Assembly (NCBI RefSeq): GCF_023053635.1
Contig: NC_086175.1
Span: 121,532,740 to 121,596,739 of the forward strand
Origin: Elgaria multicarinata webbii
Lineage: Eukaryota > Chordata > Lepidosauria > Squamata > Anguidae
Direction of reading: 5' to 3'
Length of the DNA: 64,000 bases
The translations under genes were made by a program, and so were the position numbers. Positions 1 through 11,090 of the stretch are shown piece after piece. Under the pieces are notes generated by a model. The model was not told the origin of the DNA and did not search any database. It worked only from the letters and a program-made list of their open reading frames with translations. The stretch's first letter is position 1; the number at the start of each line of letters is the position of its first letter.

Positions 1-198
1 CAGGAGGGTCACAACTGCCTATACCCCTGCTCTATTTGGAGAGCTGGCAGTGGTCTCATAGTTGCCCATCGAAACCGTTCTCATCTAGAAGACAGACTGA
101 ACAGGCATCTCAGTGGACACATTCATACCTGCTATGGTGAGATGCATTTTACTTCTATTTAAGCTATAGTAATATTACTCCTAAATGTGTATGTATAC

Positions 199-346
199 CA
201 GTGGAGGCTGGTGGCTACCATGTCAGTGGGGTGGTGAATTCGCTCCTGGTTTCCGTCAGAACCACTCAGACCTCTGAAACAGCCATCTAAGGGGCTGGTC
301 AGACCTCTAAAAATACTATCCAAGGCACTGCTGTTCAGGAGCGAAT
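199..346. mobile_element. MITE left part, CAGTGGAGGCTGGTGG family
   Basis: The segment starts with CAGTGGAGGCTGGTGGCT and matches the left half of the element at 59861-60037, including the 'gtcagaac' core. No matching right terminus is visible, so this copy looks truncated or decayed. The CAGTG terminus suggests hAT by analogy with the better-preserved copy. Confidence 0.5.
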
Positions 347-390
347 ATGCCCTTGTGGCATGGGAAGTGTGGAAATTGAAGCCCATGTAT

Positions 391-1001
391 TTAATGCAAT
401 AAATAAATAAATAAAATGTACGATGACTCCATTGTCCTTTTTACCGTGACTTCCACAAAGATCTTATTACCCCAATTCTCCTTAAAAAAACAGGGAGAGC
501 TGCAGCATTTTATTTAAAATACCTATTATCAGATCGGAGCCCCCTGATGACACACAATGTAGCATGATTCTGTGCATCTGCTTATCGCTTGCAGAAAAAT
601 TATGATAAATCAAGGATAGTAAGCCTTTATAGAGGTACCATTACTATTATGTTTATGACATATTCTGCTTCAGATACATGACTCTTATTCCCCTGTCTTT
701 AACTGGATTGCTTTCATATTAGTTGTAATCATAGTTATCTTAATTTGTCTTGCTTTTATAATTACTGTGTCTTGCTTTTATAATTACTGTATTTCTAGCT
801 GTTTTTAATCGGCTGGTCTATGGCCGTAATAAATTTGATTGGTTGATCCAAGGCAATGGACCCATTTTGGGGATTTAGGTTCAGCCCCTTCAATAGCTCC
901 TTTAGAGTTCGGTGTGGTTCTAGCTATAACCCAGAGCAGATGCCCTACTGGCATCAAAACAACCAGCCGCCACTGCCCCCTAGAGCCCCTTGGGGGGTGG
1001 G
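391..1001. other. Intergenic stretch, no gene seen
   Basis: AT-rich sequence without a credible coding frame. It contains one perfect tandem duplication of a 22-bp unit (747-768 and 769-790), followed by a segment ending in 'gtaataaa' near 835 that resembles a retroposon 3' end but cannot be assigned. Confidence 0.5.
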
Positions 1002-1009
1002 CATGGGGG

Positions 1010-1328
1010 TAGGGTGACCATATGAAAAGGAGGACAGGGCTCTTATATCTTTAAGAGTTGTATTGAAAAGGGAATTTCAGCAGGTGTCATTTGTATATAT
1101 GGAGAACCTGGTGAAATTCCCTCTTCATCACAACAGTTAAAGCTGCAGGTACCCTGCCTTCTTTTAAATCTGCTCACTCTAGTATAGCTCCTGCACTTTA
1201 ACTGTTGTGATGAAGAGGGAATTTCACCAGGTTCTCCATATATACAAATGACGCCTGCTGAAATTTCCTTTTCAATACAACTGTTAAAGATACAGGAGCC
1301 CTGTCCTCCTTTTCATAGGGTCACCCTA
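1010..1328. mobile_element. Palindromic hAT-like MITE, TAGGGTGACC family, copy 1
   Basis: Terminal inverted repeats TAGGGTGACCATATG / ...GGTCACCCTA continue as an almost full-length palindrome: the left-arm sequence around 'cagcaggtgtcatttg' returns inverted in the right arm. It is flanked by near-identical 8-bp sequences (catggggg at 1002-1009, aatggggg at 1329-1336), as expected of a hAT target duplication. No transposase is encoded. Confidence 0.85.
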
Positions 1329-1344
1329 AATGGGGGAGGGAATG

Positions 1345-1386
1345 ACTGGGGCAGGATCTACACTACTGCTTTAAAGCACTTTAAAG
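1345..1386. repeat. Fragment of the 'ggatctacactactgcttt' MITE family
   Basis: This 40-bp stretch matches the terminal part of the palindromic elements at 45890-46014 and 47453-47574. Only one end is present, directly abutting the next MITE. Confidence 0.45.
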
Positions 1387-1704
1387 TAGGGTGACCATAT
1401 GAGAAGGAGGACAGGGCTCCTTTATCTTTAACAGTTGCATAGAAAAAGGAATTTCAGCAGGTGTCATTTGGATATATAGAGTACCTGGTGAAATTCCCTC
1501 TTCATCACCACAGTTAAAGCTGCAGGAGCTATACTAGAGTGACCAGATTTAAAAGAAGGCAGGGCACCTGCAGCTTTAACTGTTGTGATGAAGAGGAAAT
1601 TTCACCAGGTTCTCCATATATACAAATGACACCTGCTGAAATTCCCTTTTCAATACAACTCTTAAAGATATAAGAGTCCTGTCCTCCTTTTATAGGTCAC
1701 CCTA
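1387..1704. mobile_element. Palindromic hAT-like MITE, TAGGGTGACC family, copy 2
   Basis: Same termini and palindromic layout as copy 1, only 58 bp away and of nearly equal length. The flanks (ctttaaag / taattact) do not match each other, so its target duplication is lost or the copy was rearranged. Confidence 0.8.
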
Positions 1705-1708
1705 TAAT

Positions 1709-1946
1709 TACTATTGCATTTATATCCCACCTTTTTTCCTCCAAGGAACCCAAGGCAGCATACATAACCCCCGTCCTCTCCATTTTATCCTCACAACAAC
1801 AACCCTGTGAGATAGATTGGGCTGACAGTCTGTGACTGGCCCAAAGTCACCCAGTGGCCAGATTCCATGGTCAGATTCAGGACTAGAACCCGGATCTCCC
1901 AACTCCCAGTCCAACACTTTAGCTACTACACCACACTGGCTCTTTG
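1709..1946 (-). mobile_element. tRNA-derived SINE (type A)
   Basis: Read on the minus strand it begins with a pol III promoter-like head (agccagtgtggtgtagtagc, then 'ggttctagtcc' as B box). A core with 'gtgactttgggccagtcac' resembles the CORE-SINE/MIR core. The tail 'ggaggaaaaaaggtgggata' precedes an A/T-rich end. Four further copies lie at 3991, 4196, 38150 and 54405. Confidence 0.8.
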
Positions 1947-1949
1947 GGA

Positions 1950-2815
1950 TTCATTCTTGCGGCATGCAATTTCCATTAAGGTAATTTTACATGTATTCCA
2001 GCCACACCTCTGTATATCCCAGCTACCTATTCAGTGGGAGGCCTCATGCCATTGCAACCTGCAATGGCACTGTATAATTACATTTGACCTTCACCTACGA
2101 CTCATTGCCTGCATGTCTAAGGAGATCATTCACAGATGTACATCTGCCAACGTCTTCCCCTTGTCTTCCCCTAATGTACCCAGCCAAATCTTTGACTGCA
2201 AAACTCCGGTTGCTTTTAATTAGTTTCTAGCAGAAATAGCAATTTCTGGATTGTATCCCATACGGCCATGCTATACCTGTCACCATGAGAGACTGAACAC
2301 CTTTAACATGATCAGATTACAAGTAGGAAATAGGATTGACGTTAACAGGCACATGGCAATTTATTACATGAAGGTAAATATTTCAAATTACTTAATTATA
2401 GCAAACAAATTACTAAGTAAGCTACTGGAAGAAATGGGACACACTCTTATAATATGCAGTGTCAGTTTATCTGATGAATTATCGTTTGGGAATCTCACAT
2501 GTATGCTAGTCATACCCGTGTATATCGCAGATATCAATTTAATGGGAGCCTTCATTCCATTATAGCAGTCATACCATTACAGACAGAACCTGTGCTGTAT
2601 AATTTTGGCTTCCATTTATATATCATTGCCAGCCTGGGAAGATCACACATACAACCATCAGCATTTTAGGATTACCACAATACTGTTCAGATTTCAACCC
2701 TTAAGCTAATTTAATTAGTAAGGAAATGAACCCACAATAAACCTAAAGCCCTTTGGGCTGGCATAGGTTAGGAAATTTTTGGTTAAAGGCATGAGCAATG
2801 AGCTCATGTCCATAA
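1950..2815. other. Intergenic stretch, no gene seen
   Basis: Apparently unique AT-rich DNA. The short open frames have no recognisable protein similarity. A 21-bp exact match links 2180-2200 with 8067-8087 (see findings). Confidence 0.4.
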
Positions 2816-2819
2816 ACAA

Positions 2820-3283
2820 TGTAGTTAGTTAGGAAGCACAATATGGCATAGCAATGATGCAGCAGAGAAGCGTCCGATAATAGGAACTCCGCATGCTTCC
2901 AGACACTAGGGGGCGATAGAGAATGTGCTGTAGACGGATCGGTTCCTCTTTCCTGCTCCCTCCCCACCTTCCTCTTCCTTCTTCTTTCTCTTCATGCTGC
3001 TGGCAACAAGTGCAGTATGCTCTTCTCTGGAAGGAAGGAAGCAAGTAACCATATCTCATGGCTTTGCTTACTCACACTCATGCACCCAGCTTTAGGGGGT
3101 GCTCGTTAGTTAAACAGTATTAGACAGATTTCTCTGATAATGTATATAAAAGCGCTAAAGAAGTCAGTCGATGTGAACTTCGTCTAAACTGGTGCTAGCC
3201 TGCCTTTATTGCATCCAATGCTGTATTGCCACGCTTTCTCTATCTAAGACAACTGTGCTGTAAGTCACACCAGGCTTTTCAAT
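2820..3283 (+). mobile_element. Candidate solo LTR, copy 1
   Basis: Shares about 270 bp with 6355-6634, both ending at the same point (gtaagtcacaccag followed by a CA end). A TATA-like 'gtatataaaa' lies about 140 bp before the end, consistent with an LTR. The left boundary is uncertain. No internal retroviral region is attached, so if it is an LTR it is a solo one. Divergence between the copies suggests an old family. Confidence 0.4.
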
Positions 3284-3496
3284 AAGGACTGGAGGTGGTG
3301 AGGTGGGAAATCAGTTGGAACTCCATGTAAGACAAAGGTATAGAATCTCAGGCCTGGGGGCCAAATCTGGCTTTTCAGGAGTACCAGTCCAGCCCCCTTG
3401 GAGTTCCCCCTAAGGCCACAGGCCCCTTCCACAGACCCCACCCCTTCTCCCAACTATAGTTCAATTCATAGATTTCCAGCTTTTGCACAATCCCCC

Positions 3497-3988
3497 CTTT
3501 ATTTATTTATATTACATTTCTATACCACCCAATAGCCGAAACTCTTTGGGCAGTTCACAACAATTAAAACCATAAAATACAACATAGACTACATTATAAA
3601 CGTTTAAAACTACAGTATAAAATAAAATCCAAAATAAAATCCAGCATCAATGCAAAGATTTAAAGTACGGTAACAGATTTAAAATATCAGAGCTAAAAGA
3701 CTAAAATGCCTGGGAAAATTAAAAAAAGGTCTTCACCTGATACCGGAAAGAGCACAAGAGAGCCTCTTCAGGAAGCTAATTCCATTATTGGGGTGACACA
3801 ACAGAAAAGGCCCTCTTCTTAGTAGTCACCCACCCCACTTTCTTTGGCAGGGGCACCCGGAGTAGGACTGCTGAGGATGTTTTTAGGGTCCAGGCAGGTA
3901 CATATGGAAGGTGATGGTCTTTAAGGTAACCTGCCCCATAAATGTTGAAATACCTCCCGTAAGGCTTAGATATTGGCAGTGAGCGCTC
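3497..3988 (-). mobile_element. L2-like LINE 3' end (GCCGAAGCTCTCTGGGC tail)
   Basis: The minus strand carries the C-terminal end of a non-LTR reverse transcriptase ORF, the region encoding an '[14 protein letters not shown]' type sequence in better copies. The recurrent tail reads as a GCCCAGAGAG-type motif ending in (AAATA)n. 5'-truncated. Related copies are at 21387, 29826, 32206, 34636 and 62060. Confidence 0.7.
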
Positions 3989-3990
3989 TA

Positions 3991-4190
3991 AGCCGGTGTG
4001 GTATAATGATCAGAGATCAGGGTTCTAGTTCCCACTCAGCCATGAATCCCACTGAGTGACTTTGGGCCAGTCACTGATTTCAGCCTACCTCAAAGGGTTG
4101 TTGTGAGGATAAAATAGAGAGGAGGAGGATTGTGTAAGGCACCTTGGATTCCTTTCAAGGGGAAAAAAGTGGAATATAAATGAGAAGGAG
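3991..4190 (+). mobile_element. tRNA-derived SINE (type A)
   Basis: Head 'agccggtgtggtataatgat', B-box-like 'gggttctagttcc', the core 'gtgactttgggccagtcact' and the tail 'ggggaaaaaagtggaatata' are in the canonical order. It is followed directly by a second copy. Confidence 0.8.
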
Positions 4191-4195
4191 GAGGA

Positions 4196-4412
4196 GGAGT
4201 GCCAATGTGGTGTAGTGGTTAGAGTGTTGGACTGGGAGTCAGAAGATCCGGGTTCTAGTCCCCACTCAGTCATCGAAGCTCACTTGGGTGACTTTGGGCC
4301 AATCACAGCCTCTCAGTCCAAGCTACCTCACAGGGTAGGAGGAGGATTATGTACACTGCCTTCGGTTCCTTGGAGGAAAAAAGGGTAGGATATAAATGCA
4401 ATCAATCAATCA
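4196..4412 (+). mobile_element. tRNA-derived SINE (type A), tandem neighbour
   Basis: Starts 'gtgccaatgtggtgtagtgg' and has a well-preserved B box 'gggttctagtccc'. It ends with 'gatataaatgcaatcaatca'. Its position right behind another SINE suggests insertion into that SINE's A-rich tail. Confidence 0.85.
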
Positions 4413-4684
4413 AATACCCTTTTTCCCCTCTGGCCCTGCCCACCACTAGAAAGTGACTGCTGACAGCTTCTCCAAAATAGAATTCAGTCCTGAAGATGAA
4501 GGAGATTCTGCACCCCTGATGCAAGAGAAATGTAAAGAAATAAAATAAATTGCAGTCACTAGCTCAGATCTCAGTTTAGACATAAAGGAATTTACCTTCG
4601 GCCAGCTGATATTATATACCCTTCCATCCCAGTCTGCAATTGGGTTAATCATATTGGTCTGCTTTACAGAGTTCTAAGGATTGC

Positions 4685-5127
4685 TTAAATGAGGTCCAGA
4701 TTACCTGTGGGATTGCCTTCTCCCATACAATCCGCCCCACACTCTCAGGTCCTCTGGGGAGAACTTACTTCAGTCAGCCAAAACTAGACTGACAACTGTT
4801 ACCCAGAGGACCTTCTCTTCTGTCACCCCCAGACTGTGGAATGGCCTGCTGGAGGAGATTCATCAACTTAACTCTCTCTCCAAGTTTAAGACAGCTATAA
4901 AGACTAGCGTCTTCCAGCAGGCCTACCCGGATGAATTTTAAACCAAGAATTTTAAGATGTCTTGATTGTTATTGTGAGATTATATTGGTTTTATATGATC
5001 TTTTAATTAATGTTAGATTTTTTATTCATATTGTATTGTATTAATGTTGTACCCTGCCTCGGTCCAAAGGAGAGACAGGTAAGAAATGTATTATTATTAT
5101 TATCATTATTATTATTATTATTATTTC
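4685..5127 (+). mobile_element. L2-like LINE 3' end with (ATT)n tail
   Basis: Encodes the decayed C-terminus of a LINE reverse transcriptase; 'tggaatggcctgctggagga' reads as WNGLLEE and is followed by an FK-AI-KT-VF-like stretch. The tail is 'ccctgcctcggtccaaagg' and then (ATT)n. The same tail type occurs at 19976 and 34962 on the minus strand and at 33820 on the plus strand. Confidence 0.75.
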
Positions 5128-5728
5128 GATGTGAATGGTGATTACATAAGATATCTACATTAAAAATATGAGTAGGACAAATCTTGTTTTATGGTTTTGC
5201 AACATCAATAGGCAATAGGAAAGTTGGCTTGTCCAGACTTTGCATGCCGGTGCAGAGATCAGCTTAGGCACTGGGCCAACTTGGGAGGCAGAAGGTGTTT
5301 GCTTTACTTTGGTGACTTAGTTTAGGGGTGGGTGTGTTCAGAGATTGCACACCACCAGATGGGCAATAGTGACACCAAATATTATTTCTCGGTAAAGAAT
5401 GCTCAGATGTTTGCTTTCTGACAATGCATTCCAGTTGGTTTTGCAAAACACTGACAACAAGGAGAGAAGAATGTGCCACTCAGCACGCCCACAAATGGTT
5501 ACATGTCAGGGTTGCTATTTGCACAGCCTCTAACAGCCCCCGGAATACTCCGGGCCTGCGCTGTCACGGTTTCTGCCCTAAAGCCTTGTTGTGACTTCCT
5601 GATCAAAGGAAGTTTTATGCTGTTTCTCTCTGCTTTCTTCTCCAGCATCTGATCCAGTTCTCCTTCCCCTGTATGCCTCTCCGGATTGAATTAAGGATAG
5701 TTGCAGCTAACCTGGCTTGTAAAGACCA
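5128..5728. other. Intergenic stretch, no gene seen
   Basis: No coding frame, RNA gene or clear repeat was recognised here. Confidence 0.4.
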
Positions 5729-5730
5729 AA

Positions 5731-6060
5731 GGCTCATCTACGCCAAGCAGGATATTTCGCTATGAAAGCGGTATATAAGAGGCAGGAGCCACACTACTGC
5801 TTTATTGAAGTGCACTGACAACAGTTGGGGCACATTGACACAGGACCATATACCACTTTCATACCACTTTCATAGTGTTATATCCTGCTTGGTGTAGATG
5901 TGTCATGGGCCCCACCAGTTGTCAGTGCACTTCAGTACCACTATAAAGCAGTAGTGTAAATCCTGCAGTGCACTTCAATTCCGCTATAAAGCAGTAGTGT
6001 GGCTCCTGCCTTTTATATACCGCTTTCATAGTGCAATATCCTGCTTGGTGTAGATGAGCC
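5731..6060. mobile_element. Palindromic MITE, GGCTCATCTACGCCAAGC family
   Basis: The left end GGCTCATCTACGCCAAGCAG and the inverted right end (ctgcttggtgtagatgagcc) pair over about 80 bp, including 'ctatgaaagcggtatataa'. The centre contains further inverted 'cactttcat' segments. The shorter elements at 45890 and 47453 share the 'cactactgctttaaag' motif and look like relatives. No matching flanking duplication was found. Confidence 0.75.
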
Positions 6061-6099
6061 CCAGAACTCTTGTGAAAGTTCACTCATGCCTTGACAGTT

Positions 6100-6345
6100 A
6101 CAGAGCACGTTTTAGACAGAAAAAAGTCCTATGACTCCCAGGATTCCCCAACCAACCATGCCAACTGAAACCAAGCTTAAGTAAGGGTGTATTGAAGAAT
6201 CTTGCAGCACCTTATAAAGACTAACAAATTTATTTTGGTATACATTTTTTTCGTGGAAATATAGCCCATTTTGTTAGATGCAGAAATTAAATGCATTCAG
6301 GATGCAATCCTATGCATGTTTAGACAGGAAAAAAGTACTACAAAA
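6100..6345. repeat. Interspersed repeat fragments
   Basis: 'agacagaaaaaagtcctatg' (6113) and 'atcctatgcatgtttagaca' (6306) recur near 7610 and 13835. Between them, 'gcagcaccttataaagac' to 'tagatgcag' matches, in reverse orientation, the block at 7690-7800. The class is not assigned. Confidence 0.45.
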
Positions 6346-6354
6346 AAGTTCTCC

Positions 6355-6634
6355 TCGGCCTCTGCAGCATGCGGTCTTTCTGGAAAGGCAACAAATAACC
6401 CTGTCTCATGCCTTCAGTTTCTTACACTCGTGTAACCAGATTTAGGGAGGTACTCATAGTTAAACAGTGTTAGATAGCTTTCTCGGATGGTGTGCATAAA
6501 GGCACTAAGAAAGTAAGCTGATCTGAACTTCTTCTAAACTGGCTCTGTGTTTATGGCCTGCAATACTAGATGCTGTGCCACACTTTCTATAATATAAGGC
6601 AACTCTGGTGTAAGTCACACCAGACTTTACAATA
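6355..6634 (+). mobile_element. Candidate solo LTR, copy 2
   Basis: Co-linear with 3010-3283 through 'agttaaacagtgttagatag', 'ctgatctgaacttcttctaa' and the common end at 'gtaagtcacaccag'. The left end is shorter than in copy 1. No internal retroviral sequence is attached. Confidence 0.4.
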
Positions 6635-6859
6635 ATTTTCAAGTGGAATTGCAACTGAGGAGGGAAGGGGTTTCCACCTCTTCCCAGATGCTGAACCACC
6701 CCAATTCCCTACCCTCAGGATAGCAATTAAAACATTTCCATTGGTGTCAAAGGGAGATGTTTCCTAAGCTTAGCTGTTTAGGCTAAAGGGAAGGGGGATT
6801 TCCAGAATGATCACAGTGGAAGAGAGAAGGGTTACCTTCCTTTCCTGGTGTACTATAGT

Positions 6860-7178
6860 TAGGGTGAGCATATGAAAAGGAGGACAGGGTTCCTGTATCT
6901 TTGACAGTTGTATAGAAAAGGACATTTCAGCAGGTGTCATTTGTATGCAGGCCGCACCTGCTGAAATTCCCTCTGCATCACAACAGTTAAAGCTGCAGGA
7001 GCCCTTCCCGAGTGACCAAATACAAAAGATGGCAGGGCTCCTGCAGCTTTAACTGTTGTGATGAAGAGGAATTTCACCAGATGCTGCATGCATACAAATG
7101 ACACCTGCTGAAATTCCCTTCTCTATATAACTGTTAAAGATACAAGAGTCCTGTCCTCCTTTCCATAAGGTCACCCTA
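6860..7178. mobile_element. Palindromic hAT-like MITE, TAGGGTGACC family, copy 3
   Basis: Full-length copy with long inverted arms. The flanks actatagt (6852-6859) and actatggt (7179-7186) match at 7 of 8 bases, giving a second support for 8-bp target duplication in this family. Confidence 0.85.
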
Positions 7179-7589
7179 ACTATGGTTCCCACAAATCCCC
7201 CATCCACATGTCAGTAAAAATTAGGAAACCCTCCACTGTTACCCATGGAAAGATTGGGCCACTAATCTTTGAAGTGCCTAGTGACCCCCCTGACTACGTG
7301 AATCAAGCATATAAAAATAATGGCTGGGATTCCGTTTGATACATGTGGATGTCTAAAGCAAGACCTGACCTGCCTACAGGCTTAAACTCTAAAAAAAGTG
7401 GGACTGGTGATGTTGATGAAGATTACCACACTGATTATATTGTGTCTTGCAGAAGTTCAGAAGTAAACAAGCAGGCAGAGGCGCTCTCTCTTTTAGGAGT
7501 TTACAATCGCAAACCAATAATCGTGAGGCTACCAGCACAGGATGGGAGGGAGAAGGGAGGGATGCATGTGATCAAATGCATTTAGGGAA
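7179..7589. other. Intergenic stretch, no gene seen
   Basis: Apparently unique sequence. The open frame 7343-7585 has no recognisable domain, promoter or splice context. Confidence 0.35.
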
Positions 7590-7800
7590 CCATCCTACGA
7601 ATGTTTAGGCAGAAAAAAGTCCTACAATTTCCAGCATGCTGAGAATTCTAAGGCTTTTTTGTGTGTCTAAACATGCATAGGATTTCACCCTTGATTGCAT
7701 TTAATTTCTTCATCTAATGAAGTGGGCTATATTCCATGAAAGCTTATGCCGGAATACATTTGTTAGTTTTCATAAAGGGCCACAAGACTCTTTGATACGC
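7590..7800. repeat. Interspersed repeat fragments
   Basis: The block 'ggcagaaaaaagtcctacaa' and 'aaacatgcataggatttcac' is followed by 'tgaagtgggctatattcc' and 'ccacaagactctttgatacg'. The second part resembles widely dispersed reptile repeat tails and occurs inverted at 6190-6290. Confidence 0.45.
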
Positions 7801-9984
7801 CCTTAGTTAAGCACAGTTCCAGTTGGCAATAAGGATTAAGAGGTTAGACAAGGAAAAAAGAATGAAGCGCAAGGTGTGGGCAAGGAGATCAAATGGCAAA
7901 AAGCCCAGGAATAAGTGGATCTTCAGGTGGAGGAATGAGGAGAAAGACGGAAAGAGGAGATTAAGAGGGGAAGGAAAACTCAAAGAATGGGCAGGGAGGA
8001 GAAGCATACCCGATAAGGAGCTGCAGAGACCAGGCAGGCCAAAGTTCACCTGCTGATTTGAAATAACCAGCCAAATCTTTGACTGCAGTGTTCCTCATTG
8101 TTGTTATAGTTTGCAAAGGAAGATCCAGGTCACAAGGTTTTAGAGCTTCTCTACATAAATGATTTATTGCACTCTTGTGACTGGCCATTCACAAAGGTTT
8201 GCAGGTCCTTTACATGATGGTGTCAACCTCCAGGATGTCTCTGCGTTTCCCCCTAGTAATCTCGTTTTTGTTTTTTTTTAAATAGAGATAATGCAGTGTT
8301 TAAATAATTGTGGGATATCCCCAGAGTGTAAACCTGGTGTAGCGCTATAATTCTGCCACCAGATGATGCTGTTCCAGTGAACGTAATAGCATTGAAGAGA
8401 GGGGAAGATTTCCATTCAAAATCACGTGGTCACTGTCTAAAGGAGCACGTAGTAAACACAGAATAATTCCAGAAGAAGAAACCCTGGTAAGGTTGAAGGG
8501 TTTTTTTCCCCTTAATGTAGGGACACCCTTAGTCTTCCTGTAAATTGCCTTGTTAAAAAGATCACAAAACAAGGGGGGAAATCGCATAGTATCGTCATGG
8601 GTTTTTTTCCACCAGCTTGTAACAGCAAAATCGAGTCACTCATCTCCTGAAATTTTTGCTTGGCATAGGGAGGATAAATAGATTTCACATTTTGGCAATG
8701 TGCAGGAAAAAAGGCAATAGTTTCATGCATAGTTTGAAGAGATGGGCAGGGTTCAGAATCTCTTTTCATTCAGTGCCAGTTGTAGGCTTGACGCAACAAG
8801 AAAGAGAAGAGACAGGTGGTGAAGTTCTAAAGAGTACCAAAATGACACAGACACTTGCCAAAAATCAGGGAAGAGAAGTTTTCAAGGGTTTTTGAAGTGG
8901 GGTCTGTCTTCACAGTGCTGGTTCACCACTCCTTCCCCCTGAAACCCCGCAGTATCGCTGCTGCAGGGTGGGGGTGGGAAATCCCCATGCCAGGAGGGAG
9001 TGCAGGGTCCTCCGGTGGTCATCCAGGCAGTGGAGCACACCCTCTCCCTGGCTTCCGGCAACCAATTACCAGTTGCCATCCATCCCAGAACGCCCCAAGA
9101 TGGACACTGGAGCGAGGTCACATGGCAGAAGGGCCGTGGTGACCTCACTTCCAAGGGAAAAGTCAGGGTAAGTGCTTGACTTTTTATGGTGCAGCTTTGG
9201 GGAAAAGTCCCCCGGTGGCTGCGAGTTGGCGGCTATGTTGTTTAACTGACGCAGCGCCACCACACAGCCACTGCATGGCAAAGAAGACGTTTAGACAGCC
9301 GCCTTTCACCTTTAGCGTTCAGAACAAGTTTGGTAGGTTGACAGAAAAATCCACCCACCCCACCTCAAACAACCCCTCACACTTATCCCCTGTGTCAAAG
9401 CAAACAAAGACATGGAATCTGAAGGAACAAGACTAGGATTTGAACCAGTAACCCAACGAATCATTCTGAACCTACTAACACCATTCTGCATTCCACATTA
9501 ATGGTAAGTTCTCCATGACAGCTTCAGGATCAGTTTCCTTCTGTACTAGAGTACATCAGAAACATTCTATTTTTATAGAAGTGTACAGGTTGAGCAGGTG
9601 GCAAGCAAGCAGGCACTCTGGAACATATTAAAAAAGACATTAAAGAAGATGAAGGCATTCTTATCTCAGGTCAGTTGTTGGTCAACAAGCTCAGTGCCTT
9701 ATAAAATAGATTAGAATCCTGTTTTGCCAGTAACTCAACATTGCATTTTGAACACTAAAAGCCTATAATTTCCCTACAAGAGTTGCACTAGCAGGTGGAA
9801 TATTGTCTGGTTCCCACACACCAACCCTTCAGTTGTTAGATTTTTTTTCTTATTGTCTAGAAAAGCTCCAGGTGTCCACTGCAGAAGAATACAAGCAGGA
9901 CGGGCTTTGAGTGCACCCTTTTCTAAATTTGAAACTCAGTTGTATCATCCTTGCTGTTGTCCCTAGTGGTAGAGTACCATGTAT
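7801..9984. other. Intergenic stretch, no gene seen
   Basis: About 2.2 kb in which I recognise no gene. Purine-rich around 7840-7990. Several overlapping open frames between 8340 and 9440 lie on both strands with no domain signature. The part at 8900-9300 is more GC-rich and may hold an old unrecognised repeat. Confidence 0.4.
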
Positions 9985-10255
9985 TTAGAACATAAGAATA
10001 TGAAGAAGAGCCATTCTGATCAGACCAAGGGTCCATCTAGTCCAGCATTCTGTTCCAACAGTGGCCAAACATGGGAAGCAACAGCACCCTCCCGCCTGTG
10101 TTCCTCAGAAATTGTGTACCTAGGCATACTGCCTCTGATATTAGTGGCAGTATATAGCCATCAGGTCTAGTAGCCATTGATAACCTTCTCCTCCAGGAAT
10201 TTATCCAACCTGCTTTTAGAGCCATCCAAATTGGTGGCTGTGGCGTTACACCCCA
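9985..10255 (-). mobile_element. CR1-like LINE 3' end ('ATNLDGFK' type)
   Basis: The minus strand shows the terminal ORF region (gccaccaatttggatgg, encoding an ATNLDG-like motif), then 'ctagatggacccttggtctg' and the end 'cttatgttcta'. This 3' end recurs at 15545, 21872, 29458, 32155, 33626, 34480, 38020, 47290 and 56660. Confidence 0.75.
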
Positions 10256-10273
10256 CAAGTCAATTCCAAATGT

Positions 10274-10790
10274 ATGTCTGCAGTTTGTAAGTCTGTGGTT
10301 TGTAGAATGTTGGCCTGAGTGGGCGGAGTTAGAATGTCTTGGGAGGGAGGAGGAGTGATATATAAGGGAATGACTGAGGGGATTGAGAGTTCTTGTTCTT
10401 TTCAGGAACCTTTTCAGGGAGACTTGTTAGGTACTCTTAGAGTCTGTAGTGCTCTCTGTGTTTATGGTACTTAAGTTCTGGGAAATTTGAGAGTCAGTGT
10501 AGTGAGTGGTGTCTTTAGAGTGTGGTGTGCACGTAGTGGAAGTACATTAATCAATACTAATAAAGAAAGTTCAAGAGTGATTGTGTGAGAAAAAGGAAAG
10601 TGCGAATGTGAGAGTGACAGGATTGTATGGAAGGTTTCAAAAAGGTTTTTAAATGTTATTATTTGAAACAAAGCTTATGAACTTTTAAAAATAAATTTTG
10701 ATTGTTTGTTTTAAAACTACCACAAAAATCCCACGTGTCTGTTTGGCGTTTATCATCTTAAGTTTACACATTCAGCACCCACTCTGACAA
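10274..10790 (+). mobile_element. Possible solo LTR or retroelement end
   Basis: Order of parts: a TATA-like 'gatatataaggga' at about 10357, AATAAA-type signals near 10559 and 10690, and an end near 'agtttaca'. This fits an LTR layout, but no second copy exists in the window and no target duplication was identified. No internal genes are attached. Age unknown. Confidence 0.3.
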
Positions 10791-10958
10791 TCATTCACCT
10801 AAGCAGATATAACTCACAGCGCATTATTATATATATTAAAATCCATTCTCCATTTTAAACCCCTTTCTCCACATAGTTTGGAGGAAGGTGGGCTTTATCC
10901 CTTGCCTCAGGCGTACCAAGCGGTGGTGCTTGGCTTGAGCAGGGAGTAGCCTCGGCCG

Positions 10959-11090
10959 GGTCTGGTGTTCAGAGCCTGTGTCGCCCCATAAGAAGTGGTG
11001 GCAGACGTGAGGTCTGGTGTTCAGAGCCTGTGTCGCCCCATAAGAAGTGGTGGCAGACGTGAGGTCTGGTGTTCAGAGCCTGTGTCGTGG
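10959..11090. repeat. 52-bp tandem repeat, about 2.5 units
   Basis: Units start at 10959, 11011 and 11063 ('ggtctggtgttcagagcc...'). The first two appear identical and the third is cut short where a LINE end begins. It lies about 170 bp behind the LTR-like segment. Confidence 0.9.

Noticed and set aside
8340-9440. Cluster of overlapping open frames
   Set aside because: None exceeds 100 codons, frames overlap on both strands, and no motif or splice context supports a gene.
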